From Xenoacremonium recifei (Eukaryota; Ascomycota; Sordariomycetes; Hypocreales; Nectriaceae): a stretch of DNA of 64,000 nucleotides. Below the pieces are notes generated by a model. It ran no database searches, was not told the origin of the DNA, and saw only the letters and a program-made list of their open reading frames with translations. The stretch is from positions 930,001-994,000 of the forward strand of contig WOFQ01000003.1 in NCBI GenBank assembly GCA_012184525.1. The letters run 5' to 3'. Shown in pieces: positions 1-12,264 of the stretch (its first letter is position 1; every line of letters begins with the position of its first letter). The translations under genes and the position numbers were made by a program.

Positions 1-1021
1 GGCTGTCATGATGGGCGCCCCCAAAACCAATATTTCCCCGTCATGCATATTGGAGAATGGGGCTGCTTGAACCCCCAAATCCTCCCGAACAGGGCATAAG
101 CGCGTCCGATGTACGTGGCATCTTGGCCGTCTCATCAAGCTTCAAATATTCTATCACGAGGCGTCGAGGTTTAAGTGGCGTCTAGATAGGCGCAATTGAG
201 GGGTCCTCGGCGGGAATTGAGTTCTATGAAGAGTCCTGATGTCATGTCGGGTTATCCCGAATGAAGCCTTTCAGAGGGCCTGATAAAGACAGTGCTCAGC
301 GAGCGGTGCTATGGGCGAATCACAGCCCGCACAGTGAACATCTGGCCTCTGGAGCCCACCTGCATATAGACAGATAATCACAGTACCGGGACAACGTTCG
401 GAGCAGGCCCCGTCTTGGGCGAGGCTGAACGTGAGGAAACGCACGTGTCTGGCTGGTTCATGCGGGAGAGAATGAACACGTAGCCTCTTGCCGGCTCGCC
501 AGCTGCCCGAATCGCAAAACTATCGGCCCCAAAGTGTCACAGAAGAGGCGCCATGGAAGAATCTCGAAAAGAGGCCCCACCCCGGTATATACATAGGGAG
601 CTCTGAAGTGCGGGGGCTGTGGACTGAAGAGCCGCTGAAGCGACCCTGTAGCTGTAGCGAGCGGGCTTTTGCAGGCGTTTAGCTTCAGGTAGCTTCTACG
701 TTCTACGTGTCCTCAACAGCGGCCGTGCCTCCCCCGACGAGCGAGACCAGCTCTCCACTTAAACTTCCCAAGGCGCCACCTGTTTCTTCCTCTCCTTCCT
801 CGAGATCTCCTTCACTCTTGGACCTCCTCGAGCCAACGCCCGCCGAGAAGCTCTAGACGATTTGTCTTCATTCGATTCTCTCTGCTTTCTTCCCCCTTTT
901 GTCTCGTGCGAACCCGGACCTGCTCTGCGCCGTGCGCCTCGGTTCCTCCCGCACTCACCTCAAGTTGTGACGTCGTCTTGCGGCTCAGCTGCTTTAGAGA
1001 CATCCTCCCACCACCACCACG
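1..1021 (+). promoter_or_regulatory. Upstream region and 5' leader of the calnexin gene
   Basis: No convincing gene lies here. A TATA-like TATATACATA begins at 586, about 435 bp before the calnexin start. From about 690 the DNA becomes CT-rich (short C/T tracts to about 930), as in many filamentous-fungal leaders. A 64-codon frame at 488-682 overlaps the TATA-like element and looks accidental. I looked for a CCAAT-N9-CCACG unfolded-protein element and did not find one. Assigning this stretch as promoter is an inference from position and composition. Confidence 0.5.
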
Positions 1022-2953
1022 ATGAAGTTCAACTCGGTTGCCGCGGCCATGTCGGCGGCCCTGCTCGCCGGCAGCGTGCACGCCGAGGACGTCGCCGATG
1101 AGGCGTCGCCCGCCGTTCCCGAGCTTCCTACTTTTACTGTACGTTTCCGCGATGGCTGATGAAGCTTCCCCGTGCGCACGCATGATGCGACGCTCAGCCC
1201 TTCAGCATCCCTCCCGCAGAGCCATTGACCGCTGACATCGCCGCCGCAGCCCACCACGCTCAAGGCCGACTTCCTGGAGCAGTTCACGGACGATTGGGAC
1301 CAGCGATGGAAGCCTTCCCACGCCACGAAGGACACCTCGGGCGATGAGGAGGAATGGGCCTACGTCGGTGAATGGGCGGTCGAGGAGCCCACCAAGTTCA
1401 AGGGCATGGAGGGCGACAAGGGTCTTGTCGTCAAGAACCCGGCTGCCCACCATGCCATCTCGGCCAAGTTCCCCGCCAAGATTGACAACAAGGACAAGAC
1501 TCTTGTTGTCCAGTACGAGGTCAAGCTTCAGAGTAAGTCTCTAACAGCTACAGCTTGCTGTCCATTCTTCGCAGGCACACGACAATGCTAATTCGTCTGC
1601 AGACGGCCTCGAGTGCGGTGGTGCTTACATGAAGCTCCTCCGGGACAACAAGGCTCTTCACCAGGAGGAGTTCTCCAACACCACTCCCTACGTTATCATG
1701 TTCGGTCCCGACAAGTGCGGCCACACCAACAAGATTCACTTCATCTTCAACCACAAGAACCCCAAGACGGGCGAGTACGAGGAGAAGCACCTGAGCGCTC
1801 CCCCCACGGCCAAGATCACCAAGACCACCGAGCTCTACACGCTCATCGTCCACCCCAACAACACCTACATCATGAAGGTCAACGGCGACGAGGTCAAGGC
1901 TGGATCCCTCCTGGAGGACTTCAAGCCCGCCGTCAACCCCCCGGCCGAGATTGACGATCCTGAGGACTCCAAGCCTGAGGACTGGGTTGACCAGGCCCGC
2001 ATCCCCGACCCCGAGGCCACCAAGCCCGAGGACTGGGACGAGGAGGCTCCTTTCGAGATTGTCGATGAGGAGGCTGAGATGCCTGAGGACTGGCTTACGG
2101 AGGAACCCCTCACCATTCCCGACCCTGAGGCCGAGAAGCCTGAGGACTGGGACGATGAGGAGGATGGTGACTGGATCGCCCCTACTGTTCCCAACCCTGC
2201 CTGTGGTGACGCTTCTGGCTGTGGCCCCTGGACCAAGCCCATGAAGCGCAACCCCGATTACAAGGGCAAGTGGTCTGCTCCCTTCATCGACAACCCCGAC
2301 TACAAGGGCGTCTGGGCTCCCCGCAAGATCGCCAACCCCGACTTCTTTGAGGACAAGACCCCTGCCAACTTCGAGCCCATGGGCGCTGTAAGTTTTAATC
2401 TCAAGAGTTTAAGCATGTGAACGCAAGCTAATATGGATGATGATAGATTGGCTTCGAGATCTGGACCATGCAGAACGACATCCTCTTCGACAACATCTAC
2501 ATTGGTCACTCGGTTGAGGACGCCTCCAAGCTGGCTGAGGAGACCTTCTTCGTCAAGCACCCCGTGGAGCAGGCTCTCGCGGATGCTGAGAAGCCCAAGA
2601 AGGACGACAAGCCCGCCTCACCCCTTGACCTCAAGTTCCTCGACGACCCGGTCCTGTACGTCAAGGAGAAGGTTGACCTGTTCCTGACCATTGCCCAGCG
2701 CGACCCCATCCAGGCCATCAAGTTCGTGCCTGAGGTCTCTGGCGGCATTGCTGCCATTGTCGTGACGCTGATTGCGGTCGTGTCTGTGGTGTTCGGCATG
2801 GGCGGCTCTGCGGCTCCTGCGGTCCAGAAGGCGGCCGAGACGACCAAGGAGAAGGCCAAGGAGGTCAAGGACAAGGCTGCCGAGGCGGTCGCTACTGGTG
2901 CGGAGAAGGCCAAGGACTCAACCACCAAGCGAACCACCCGCAGCCAGTCGTAG
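1022..2953 (+). CDS. Calnexin, ER membrane lectin chaperone
   Basis: Four exons: 1022-1138, 1250-1532, 1603-2387, 2447-2953, giving 563 residues, normal for fungal calnexins. The protein binds monoglucosylated N-glycans on new glycoproteins in the ER and holds them until folded. Residues 1-20 are a signal peptide (MKFNSVAAAMSAALLAG). The lumenal lectin domain contains CGGAYMKLL and the MFGPDKCG signature. A proline-rich P-domain follows, with type 1 repeats of the form IPDPEATKPEDWDEE and type 2 repeats built on NPDYKGKW. Near the C-terminus, GGIAAIVVTLIAVVSVVFG is a single membrane helix. It is followed by a short Lys-rich cytosolic tail ending KRTTRSQS. The start has a good context and is the only ATG giving the signal peptide. 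Identification is secure. The orthologue is called clxA in Aspergillus and CNE1 in yeast. Confidence 0.96.
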
Positions 2954-4058
2954 ATGGATGGGAGGGAGAGTTCGGGAGAGAACAGTGTAAGGTAGTCAAG
3001 TCAGTCTTTGCATCGGTTCGTGGGTATGAGCGGGAGAGATTGATGGGGCCGCGAAGAGGATTCACAGAACGAAGGAAAGAAAAAGGGATACCAATTTTGG
3101 GCCGAGAGGAGCCAAGCTAGTTCGGGAGATTATTATATCAATTCATTGCGAGTGTTTAGTCCAAGAAGATTGTACAATTTTTAGTGTTTTTCGTGAAGTC
3201 GAGTCGTGACAATGGCTAAGTCCGTCGTTGAACAGAAAGAGGTCTACAGATAATCGCTAAGACAGCGGAGCAGGAAGGACGAATGAGAGCAGGGACAAAG
3301 CTCTATTTGGGAAAGTCAACGCGGTCACTAGGGATGGGGCTAATACAGAAGACTCGAGAAAAAAAGACCGGTGAGGGTCGCGATAGTGAGCGTTATCGAG
3401 GGAGCGGACATGTCCGTGGAGTTTGAGGACAGCAAGTGGAATGGGGAGCGTGTCATGACAAGCACCCAGACTTAGTCATGGCATGTTTAGTCAGTCAATT
3501 GCAAAATCCAGAAAGCATGCTCTACGACAGAATCGCTATCCCGGGCAACTGGTGGCATATCCAGGCAAACGCAACGGCCTATCAAGGCAAACATTTCCCG
3601 CGCAGGCCCGCGGTGGCAGGAGTCGAAACTCGGTGCGGCTCGGCAGTGGGCGGCAAAGCGCGGGCTCCGGCTCAAAGCAGCAGCTTGAAAGAGAGACTCC
3701 GCCCGTCGCTTGCTGTGCGAATCGGGCAGGCTAGGCTCCACTGGGGGAGAGTGTGGGGTAATGAGAGCAGCAGGAGCAAGCAGGAGCGCGGGCAGCCGCC
3801 GCCATCGCAGCTTCCCTCGTTATCCGGACCGTACCCATAGGGGACCTACCTCCCTCTTATAAGATAAAGGCGAGGGTGCCCGTCCCTGATCCTGATTTCT
3901 CTCCGTCTGCCGGCTGCTTGCTTGTCTTGCTTCCGTCAACAACTCAACTCAACTCAACTCAACTCAGTCAATTGGGTGTCTGCCCTCTGCCTGTCCTCCC
4001 GTCTGCTCTCCCCCTCCCCCTCCTCTCAGCTACATCACAGTCCCTCCCAACTTTCACA
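2954..4058 (+). other. Intergenic: calnexin 3' UTR and MMSDH promoter
   Basis: Short frames exist at 3436-3840 but show no family resemblance and overlap one another. A TATA-like TTATAAGATAAA lies at 3857-3868, about 190 bp before the next start codon. Five perfect AACTC units occupy 3941-3965 in the presumed leader, followed by CT-rich DNA to the ATG at 4059. Confidence 0.5.
3941..3965 (+). repeat. AACTC pentanucleotide microsatellite, five perfect units
   Basis: AACTC is repeated five times without interruption, about 95 bp upstream of the methylmalonate-semialdehyde dehydrogenase ATG and downstream of the TATA-like element, so it probably lies in the 5' UTR. It should be length-polymorphic between strains. 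Confidence 0.9.
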
Positions 4059-5881
4059 ATGCGTCGCCTCCTCACCACCAGCGCGGGCCGCGCTCCCCTC
4101 GCCTCCTCTTCCTCCTCCTCCTCCGCCTCACAAGCAGCAGCATCCTCAGTCCGCTGCTACTCGCTGCTCTCCTCGCAACGCAAGAACAGCTCCGCCATGG
4201 CGCCCTCCTCCTCGCACATCTCCGCCCGCCGTCTGCATGCCACGGCCGGCCACCTCCAGGGCGTCGGGCTGGCCTCGACCGCTTCCAGCTTCCCGACCAC
4301 GCACGAGAAGATCCAGAAGGTCGAGGACACGCCCTACTTCATCGACAACAAGTTCGTGCCCAGCTCCACCGACAAGTACATCGACCTGTATGACCCCGCC
4401 ACCAACAACCTCGTCACGCGCGTGCCGCAGATGACCGATGACGAGATGAAGGCCGCTGTGGCCAGCGCTGAGGCCGCCTTCAAGACCTGGAGCGCCACTA
4501 CCGTGCTGCACCGCCAGCAGGTCATGTTCAAGTTCGTCAGCCTCATCCGCGAGAACTGGGACCGTCTGGCCGCCAGCATCACCCTCGAGCAGGGCAAGAC
4601 CTTTGCCGATGCCAAGGGCGATGTGCTGCGAGGTCTGCAGGTCGCTGAGGCGGCTGTTGGTGCCCCCGAGCTGCTCAAGGGTGAGGTGCTCGAGGTCAGC
4701 AAGGACATGGAGACGCGGACGTACCGCGAGCCTCTGGGTGTCGTTGCTGCCATCTGCCCTTTCAGTGAGTTTCCCTGCCTTTGAGTGAGTGAGAATGAGA
4801 AGCAATTAAGTGCTAACATCTACTAGACTTCCCCGCCATGATCCCCCTCTGGTGCATTCCCATCGCCACCATCACCGGCAACACCCTCATCCTCAAGCCC
4901 TCTGAGCGCGACCCTGGTGCTGCCATGATCCTCGCTGAGCTCTGCCAGAAGGCCGGCTTCCCCGACGGTGTCGTCAACATCATCCACGGCGCCCACCGCA
5001 CCGTCGACTTCATCCTCGATGAGCCCGCCATCAAGGCCATCAGCTTCGTCGGTGGCAACAAGGCCGGCGAGTACATCTTCTCGCGCGGCTCTGCCAACGG
5101 CAAGCGTGTCCAGGCCAACCTGGGTGCCAAGAACCACGCCGCTGTGCTGCCCGATGCCAACAAGAACCACTTCGTCAACAGTGTCGTCGGCGCTGCCTTT
5201 GGCGCTGCTGGTCAGCGCTGCATGGCCCTGAGCACCCTCGTCATGGTTGGTGAGACCAAGGAGTGGCTCAGTGAGGTTGCTGAGCGCGCCCGTGAGCTCA
5301 AGGTTGACGGTGGCTTCGAGGACGGCGCTGACCTCGGCCCCGTCATCTCTCCCCACAGCAAGGAGCGCATTGAGAGCCTCATTGCCTCCGCTGAGAAGGA
5401 GGGTGCTACCATCCTCCTCGACGGCCGTGGCTACAAGCCCTCCAAGTACCCCGATGGCAACTGGGTCGGCCCTACCATCATCACCAATGTTACTCCCGAC
5501 ATGACCTGCTACCGCGAGGAGATCTTCGGCCCCGTGCTCGTCTGCCTCAACGTTGAAACCATCGACGATGCCATTGAGCTCATCAACAAGAACGAGTACG
5601 GCAACGGTACCGCCATCTTCACCCGCTCCGGCGCCACCGCCGAGACCTTCCGCAAGCGCATCGAGGCCGGCCAGGTCGGTGTTAACGTCCCGATCCCCGT
5701 GCCTCTGCCCATGTTCTCCTTCACCGGCAACAAGAAGAGTATCGCCGGCGGCGGTGCCTCCACCTTCTACGGCCGCCCCGGTATCAACTTCTACACCCAG
5801 CTCAAGACCGTGACCGCCTACTGGGCTGCTGCTGATGCCGTCGCCAAGAAGGCCTCGGTCGCTATGCCCACGCTGCAATAA
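4059..5881 (+). CDS. Methylmalonate-semialdehyde dehydrogenase (CoA-acylating), mitochondrial
   Basis: Two exons, 4059-4764 and 4827-5881. The intron (4765-4826) has donor GTGAGT and branch site TGCTAAC. The enzyme is an NAD-dependent aldehyde dehydrogenase that converts methylmalonate semialdehyde or malonate semialdehyde plus CoA to propionyl- or acetyl-CoA. It acts in valine and pyrimidine catabolism in the mitochondrial matrix. The N-terminus (MRRLLTTSAGRAPLASS) is rich in Arg, Ser and Ala with no acidic residues, as in a mitochondrial presequence. Family signatures are ICPFNFPAMIPLW across the splice junction, the glycine motif SFVGGNKAG, and the catalytic cysteine in FGAAGQRCMALS. The strong family match GPVISPHSKERIESLI follows. 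An in-frame frame opens upstream at 3876 but has no presequence logic. The length of 586 residues includes the presequence. The name is secure. Confidence 0.95.
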
Positions 5882-6727
5882 GCGCTGTCACATTAAAAAA
5901 AAAAATTCAACAAAAACAAGGAAATTTTTGCAGAAAAAGGAGGACAATTTAGGGGTTGAGCGTGATGTAGTTCATCAAAGGTCGTTATTAATTAGATAGG
6001 GTTCCATGTTTGGAAAGGATGAAATACACCACGCATGTATCAGGTAGTTCGCTTGGGTACTTAGCATCCTACACGTTGAAATACCAAATTGAGAGAATTC
6101 AGACATATGACTTCAAAGACATCATCAACCCTGGAGTGAGTTCAAGGAGGGGATTGAACCTCGAAAAGGGCTGTCGAGTTGGCCCCTTTTGAGCTTAATT
6201 TGCACGGAACTACCCCAGAGTCTTGACAACGTATGTTAAGGGTCTAAACCATGACATGAAAAGTCATGAGGTTGTGGAGTCAACTTCCCTTTCATCTATT
6301 GCACTAACGATCTTACACTATAAGTCTTAACATCATATCTTGAAGAACCAATCATGACACAAAAAAAAGGTTTGATTCAAATGATTGGAGCAGCTGGTGA
6401 AGCCACCTCACATGTCCATCCGTCCAAGGTCTACATTTTATTCAGGCAAGGTCACATTACCGTCTGTCGTCTCTCGCGTCATCCTCCTCCTTCGTGTGTC
6501 TTCCCTCACCCCTGCCGCGGCACTCTCATCCTCGTCTACGGGGAGTGGCGATTGACCAGTCCCTCCTCGTGTATGTCTCAAGATCAGATCAGCCCAGGCT
6601 AGATAAGACAGACGTTCCGTATCAAAAACTCCGTGCTCCCGGAAAATGCAAACACTCTTCTCCTCCCGTCCGAGGCGTAGATGATATCTGCGGTGTCGGT
6701 TGTTGGCCCCCCGCCCTCCAAGACTCA
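5882..6727. other. Intergenic region between convergent genes
   Basis: About 850 bp separate the converging MMSDH and phenol-hydroxylase-like genes. An A-rich run follows the MMSDH stop (from about 5895). A 60-codon frame at 6010-6192 has no recognisable features. I see no RNA gene or repeat. Confidence 0.5.
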
Positions 6728-8868
6728 TTACTGGGGGTTGGGGATCTGCATGAAGCCGCTGTAGTACCCGTCGAGCCATCGGGCCGCGGCGATGCCCGAT
6801 TCGTCGACACCTGAGTCCCATCGTCCTATTGAGCCAACGTAGCCGTCGGGCCGGACGTTGACAATGGCGACTTCTCCAGGTGCGAGGCTGCCGAGCCACT
6901 TGTTCGTGCACAAAGACCCGCGGGTATCCTGGTCAGGGATGTCGTCAAGGTAGAAAGTCCAGCGACTGTCTTGGAGGAGAGCAGGAAGATCGGAAATCTC
7001 AATTTCCGTCTTGGGCATGGTAGCTGGGTTGATGTTAGCAAGAGAAATTTGCTGCTATAGTGTCATTTGAACTTACTGATGAGGGCGAAGGTGAACAGGT
7101 GGCTGACGTTGGTGTACCGCTCTGGACGGAGGTACTTATCCTCGGGAGCAGTTGCTCTCGGTTGCGTCGCATACGAGGCACTAGCCGCAGCAGACAATTG
7201 GCTGATGAATGAGTTGGTTCCGGCGATAGCCTGGCAGAACGTCTCCAGGAAGGGTCCTGACTGCTGAACATCCCACATAAGGAGGTAGATGCGGAACTGG
7301 CCCATCATGGGAATATCAAGCTGGATATCGACGGGGTTGGAGTCAATATACCGAGTGACCTTGGCGGGAGGGAGAAGGCAGCCAGGCTTAGCATCTCCCA
7401 TGACATAGGGGATGCTATCAGAGCCAGCCCTGTTGAGTACACTTTCGCTGTACTCGGCGCCGATACCCGAGATGAAGCGTACGTTGGTCCTGAAGTTCTC
7501 GGCAAGGGCAATGGCATCGCCACCAGCGATCTGGTTCGCATGCTCGTAGTCGAAGTTCACGAGGTCTAGGGCGATCTTTCGACGCTCCTCCTCGTAGCTC
7601 TCCAACAAGACAGGCTTTGCCAATCCTCGAATAGCCAGGTTGAGCTTCCAAGCCAAGTTCCACGAGTCGTGCATTGAGGTGTTCATACCCTGTGCCGACT
7701 TGGGGGAGTGAGTGTGACTAGCATCACCGGCAAGGAAAGCTCTCAGGTGGCCATCACAGAAGCGACTAGCGACTCGCTGGCCAACCTGGTATCGACCGAA
7801 CCATTCGATGTACTTCCAATCCACCTCGAACGGCGCCATGATCTGCTTGGCGCGTTTCATGACGAACTCCTGACCGAGCTCGCGACGATCTGACTTTGCG
7901 CCAGCCTTGAGCTCAATGTAGAATCTAGTCATGTTTCGCTCGCGCGGGACGATGAGAATCGAACCATGCTCCTGGGAGTAGACCAGGGTCTTGGACCAGA
8001 TGTCGGGGAAGTCGGTGATGAGCTCTCCGTCCAACACACCCCAAATGGCAGCCTGCGACATGCCGATGGCCTTAGCATCGGGAATGCTCCGGCGAACCTT
8101 GGAGTGCGCTCCGTCGCCTATGCGCCTGTTCAGTATACGGAATTCTTCCAAATGGACCAGGAATATAGTCACTCACATCCAATCAGGTATTGGGTCAACA
8201 CGGTTCGTTTGTCTCGAGTGACGTTCGCGCGGCAATCAACTCGGAGAGGCCCCGTCTTGCTGTCAGGGACACTGTAAGACTCGAAAGCCATATTTCGTCG
8301 GACATCCTTCCCGCGCTTCTTCATGTCTTCGATGAATAGGCTCTCGACCATGCCCTGGTGGACAAGCAAGATATAAGGGTCCAACACATCAATGATGGGC
8401 GGATAGTGGACTTCGCGGCCTAGTCGATGGAGGGGTTCCTCGGCGGTACTGCGCCAGAAAGCAATGTCGAACACTCGCACGCCGCGTTGCAGCAAAGGGT
8501 CGGCAAGGCGCATCTGTCTAAACGTTTCGATCGTCTTGGGCTGGAGACCGTCGGCTCTGTAGCAGGAATGTCAATTGATGTTTTGAACGGCGCATTGGCG
8601 CCAGCGTCAGGGTAACATACCTTCCCACGGGCGTCTGATCTGCCCGGTCATCAATGACCTCGACATTGATGCCAAATCGAGTGAGGTTGGCGGCCAGCAT
8701 GAGGCCAGCAGGGCCGGCGCCGACGACACAGACCTGACATTCTGTGGGGGGTTCGGGGAGGCTTCGTAGTAGGGTGAGGACATCGGTGGTGTCATCGGGC
8801 GAGGCCATGCGCTCGCGGTCGAATCGTTCGTCCATTGATGCCTCCGATTTGATGATACCGGGCGCCAT
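6728..8868 (-). CDS. Phenol 2-monooxygenase-like FAD-dependent aromatic hydroxylase
   Basis: Minus strand, four exons: 8868-8621, 8556-8177, 8117-7077, 7023-6728, giving 654 residues, the usual size for fungal phenol-hydroxylase-type flavoproteins. These enzymes hydroxylate phenolic rings using NADPH and O2. The Rossmann FAD motif is VVGAGPAGLMLAANL near residue 49. The DG motif GCDGAHSKVRR is formed exactly across intron 2. The second FAD motif is FLAGDASHTHSPKSAQGMN, followed by DSWNLAWKLNLA. The last about 190 residues match the thioredoxin-like C-terminal domain of this family. Each intron restores the reading frame and conserved motifs, supporting the model. The substrate is unknown: phenol, a substituted phenol or a polyketide intermediate are all possible. 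No polyketide synthase or ring-cleavage dioxygenase lies nearby, so a stand-alone catabolic or detoxifying role is more likely than a biosynthetic cluster role. Confidence 0.88.
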
Positions 8869-9285
8869 GACGAGGGGGATGTGTTCTGCGACGGCTTCAC
8901 GGGATCATGGACGACCTGAGATCCAAGTGACGAGTGGATAGGCCGTCCTCGTGGCTTCTGGTGGTGGAAGCGACGAAAGAGGAGGAGAGAGAAGAGGGCG
9001 ACTGGCTGACGGCGAGGGACGGAACCAGGTCAAAAGGCGGACGAGGCAGCGGTAAGGTGAGGTGATTGTCGGCGACAAAGAGGGACTAGAGATGGATGGA
9101 TGGCTGGTCCGTCCACTCGGGCGCGCACACAGACCGTTCCGAGGAAGCAGTCAAGGGCCAGGTCGAGAGGGCAGGCGACCTGTGAGAGGGCAGAGGCAGA
9201 GTAGCGAGAAGCGCCAGCAGCGAAGAAGTGCCGTATGAGCCGGAGATTTGTCCCAAGCTCCCGCCTTGTGGCTGAGAGAAGGAGG

Positions 9286-9309
9286 AGCACAAGCACAAGC
9301 ACAAGCACA
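9286..9309 (+). repeat. AAGCAC hexanucleotide microsatellite
   Basis: Three perfect AAGCAC units (9291-9308) preceded by one partial unit. The array is about 420 bp upstream of the flavoprotein start on the opposite strand and has no evident function. Confidence 0.85.
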
Positions 9310-9763
9310 GATGCGCAGCGAGCGAGCCAAGCAGCCAGGGTCCGGTCCGGGCTGGCGGGTCGAGGTGTGTGTCTTGTCTCAAGAAATCGATCGATGCTAT
9401 ATGGAGGCTCGCGGACTGTGGGATGTCGCTGTACTCTGTAATAGGATAGGCAGGCAGAGGGTGGGTGGGGTTTGGGTCTGTCGGGGGTCCGTAATCCGTC
9501 GACTTTCGCCTTGCCTTACGAGGGACGAGGAGGAGGCTGAAAGAAGCGTCGTGGTGGTCGAGTCGTGGACTGGAGACGGGGAGGAAGGAAAAAGGAAAAC
9601 CAGATGGGATGCAGGAGGAAGAGAAGTCTGGGTGAGGCTATCCGCAATCGAGGAAAGCAGCCCCAATATTTGTTGGGTGGAATGGAGAAAGTGTCACGGC
9701 GAGGTCGTGCCTGCCTGCCTCGAGATATACAGTCCTCCGCAGGTACAAGTAGAGGATAGCAGC

Positions 9764-9784
9764 GGGATGGGATGGGATGGGATG
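9764..9784 (+). repeat. GGGAT pentanucleotide microsatellite
   Basis: About four consecutive GGGAT units followed by degenerate GGATGATGGG. Non-coding and probably length-variable. Confidence 0.8.
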
Positions 9785-11540
9785 GATGATGGGAGGGAAG
9801 CTGCGTCGGAGGTCAACGGGGGGTCGAACGGTGGGAAGGAGGGGGGTGGCAGGACTTGGGGGGGGGAAGTGGCAGGTGCAAGCAGTCATGGCCCTGTGCA
9901 GCCAAGTGCCATTCGAAAATCGCATGACATGATGGTCGCCAGGCGGAGGCGAGAGTCGGGGGCAGGCGCCGCAGACCTGACGAGGAGACGAAAATGGGCT
10001 GATTTCGCGGGAGATTCTGCTGGCGCTGATGCACGTTCCTGCCACATCCTCCCACACCCTGCCGCGGACTCCAGCGGGCTCCAGCGCTGCAAAACTTCTG
10101 ATTGGCTGGCTAGCCCCCCAGAGGCCCCGGGGAGCCCAGACCACCGGAGAACCATCTCTAACGTCTAAGAAAAATAGAGTCATCCAGAACCTGGAACCAG
10201 ACAGAATCATGGCAAGTCTGGCAGGGCAGGATGGCAGCTGGGGCGGGGTGCTGGCGCTGGCGGTGGTGCCTGGGGCAGGGCAGGGCAGGCAAAGCAGGGC
10301 AGTCAATCACACGCTGTCGGTACATTCTGTCGGTCCGTCCAGCGCCGGAGCCTCCAGAGCGACGCCTCGGGCCTCACCATGAGTGAGCTGTAAGATAGCA
10401 CGGTTGGGTGCTCAGGTCGCAAAGTTCTCGGCCACGACGACGATCACCGCCAGTTGCGGGTGGCCAATGGATTGCACGCCATGTCCCAGCGCTTCCATAA
10501 TGCCGAATGTGAAATTGATTGATCCTCTTCCACTTTTCGCGGTCCGCAGTGAGGTGCGCGATACCTTACACGCCCTGATGGGGCTTCAGGTACGTACTCC
10601 GAAGCCATACAGAGTATACAGGAATATGCACCTCCCGTCCCGTCCACTGCCTGGGAAAGCGCCGCCGTCCCTGGACCCTGCCTTGCTGTGAGTCCTGCCC
10701 TGTCTTGCCTCACCTTATTTCACCTTGCCCTTGTCGGCCTTACCTTACTTAATTGTCACGCCGCCTTTCATTGGATCCCACCTCTTCGACCTGGCATCAT
10801 TCAACAAAAGGACTCTTCCGCACTATCAACAATCACACATGCCGAGCATGTACGAGGCTCCTACGCTACCAGTCTCTCTCATGTTCATCCAATCCAGACT
10901 CTCCTTCTTGGCCCCAACATCGGTCCATGCGGCAGCAAACCGCGACATGGGCATGGGTTCGTCACCTCCCGCCAGACGTACTCCTACGACCTACTAGGTA
11001 AGGTATGGATGGGTTCGCAGCCGACGATGATCATCTCATGATGGTCCGGCCAGCTGGATATTCCAAATCCAGAAGGGTGCATCCAGAGCGTCTCTACCAT
11101 GGGACGCTGCAGCTGAGGTGCATCCCGTCTGCATCCGTAGCAGGGAACATGTCAATTTACGGAGCACCCTGATTTCCAACTCCGCTCCTCGGCTTACTCC
11201 TCTGTCGGTCTGAAAGACTGGAGATGTCCTTCAACCTGCTGCTGCAAGACCCAATGGCCGCTCCAACTTTCATCCTGGATCTATCATCGATAGGGGCCCC
11301 CGCCTGGTCGTCCTCAACTTGGCTCCCTCGTGACCAGCATTCCCTGGCCACTGCTGATAAAAAGATGCAACTAACAAACGAATCCGTGAACTCGCACGTA
11401 CGTGGTACATCATCTCCCCCTCGGACCTGCGGACTCCTCGGTCACAGTTACATACAAGCAAATCAAGCATCTTGCGTTGCACTGGCCAAGGTCTAGATGC
11501 CTGCGTCAGCCTCGGCCGTATCCAGCACGGGCCTCAAGAT

Positions 11541-11570
11541 GCCGTCTGATGGTTTCAGATATCAGACGGC
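11541..11570. repeat. Perfect inverted repeat, 10-bp arms with 10-nt loop
   Basis: GCCGTCTGAT at 11541-11550 is the exact reverse complement of ATCAGACGGC at 11561-11570. The stem has six G-C pairs in each arm. It lies in the gene-poor stretch, about 700 bp beyond the 3' end of the SDR gene. It could be a hairpin in an unannotated transcript or a palindromic protein-binding site; neither can be decided from sequence. Confidence 0.8.
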
Positions 11571-12264
11571 ATTCTTCAGTAGCCTCACGGAACTGCTGCT
11601 GCACTTACCCGTAGAAGGCCAATCTGTGTGGCCGTGCTTCGTTGCCACGGCATCTCAACCTCGCCTCTTCTCTCCCGGAACTACTCCGTGAACGGCCAGC
11701 GCTTCTCTTCTTCAGCCAACATGGGAACTGGCCAGGGTATCCAAGTTTCCCCAGCTCACTTCCAAATCCGGCCTCGCCAGCCCAGAAACGTAAGTTTCTA
11801 CCCTCTGTTCTCGACCCAGGCCGCTGTCTATGGGCGTGCCGTTGCACCACCACCAGATCTGTCCCTGGATCGATCCGTATTACCAATTGCCGACAAAGAA
11901 ACAGAGGTTTCTTAGTCTTGTTGAGCTGTCTCAATCACTCTTCTACTTCATGAGAAACTCATCAAATGGTCACGCTATTCCGCCGATGTGATTCCTCCGC
12001 CCGCCGCGGACGAACCCAGAAATGCAGGCCATATGGCTGTTGGATCACGAGTTACTACGTACACATCATTTCCCCATGTCAGACTAACACTCCTCATTAT
12101 CGGCTCATCCTCCCAACACTTGACTAAAATGAGATTCATAAAGTGCAACCCAGAAAAAAAATCTTCAAGAATATTCACATGCACTCACTCGTGTTGCGTC
12201 GTGGACTGGGGGTCGGCACCCCTCTCCGACGCCGCGCCTCGCCCGGGCATGGAGCATCTTCCTT

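Larger units (their letters stand above)
8869..12264. other. Gene-poor stretch of 3.4 kb
   Basis: No gene could be supported. Long overlapping frames on both strands between 9.2 and 10.3 kb reflect high G+C and purine skew; their translations are low-complexity or arginine-rich and match no family I know. Contents noted separately are an AAGCAC microsatellite, a GGGAT microsatellite and a perfect 10-bp inverted repeat. The left part should contain the promoter of the flavoprotein gene. The right end (about 12.0-12.26 kb) is probably 3' flank of the SDR gene. Confidence 0.55.

Noticed and set aside
2097..2251. Antisense frames inside the calnexin P-domain
   Set aside because: Open only because the repeats are built from GAGGACTGG-like codons; they are shadows of the repeated coding sequence.
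6728..8868. Secondary-metabolite cluster around the phenol-hydroxylase-like gene
   Set aside because: Neighbours are housekeeping genes or empty DNA; no polyketide synthase, peptide synthetase, terpene cyclase, transporter or cluster regulator is within reach.
9248..10306. Open frames of 306 codons (plus) and 222 codons (minus) covering the same DNA
   Set aside because: Both come from high G+C with few stops; the translations are low-complexity, rich in Arg/Gly or Pro/Ser, overlap each other and include microsatellites. No splice-consistent gene could be drawn.
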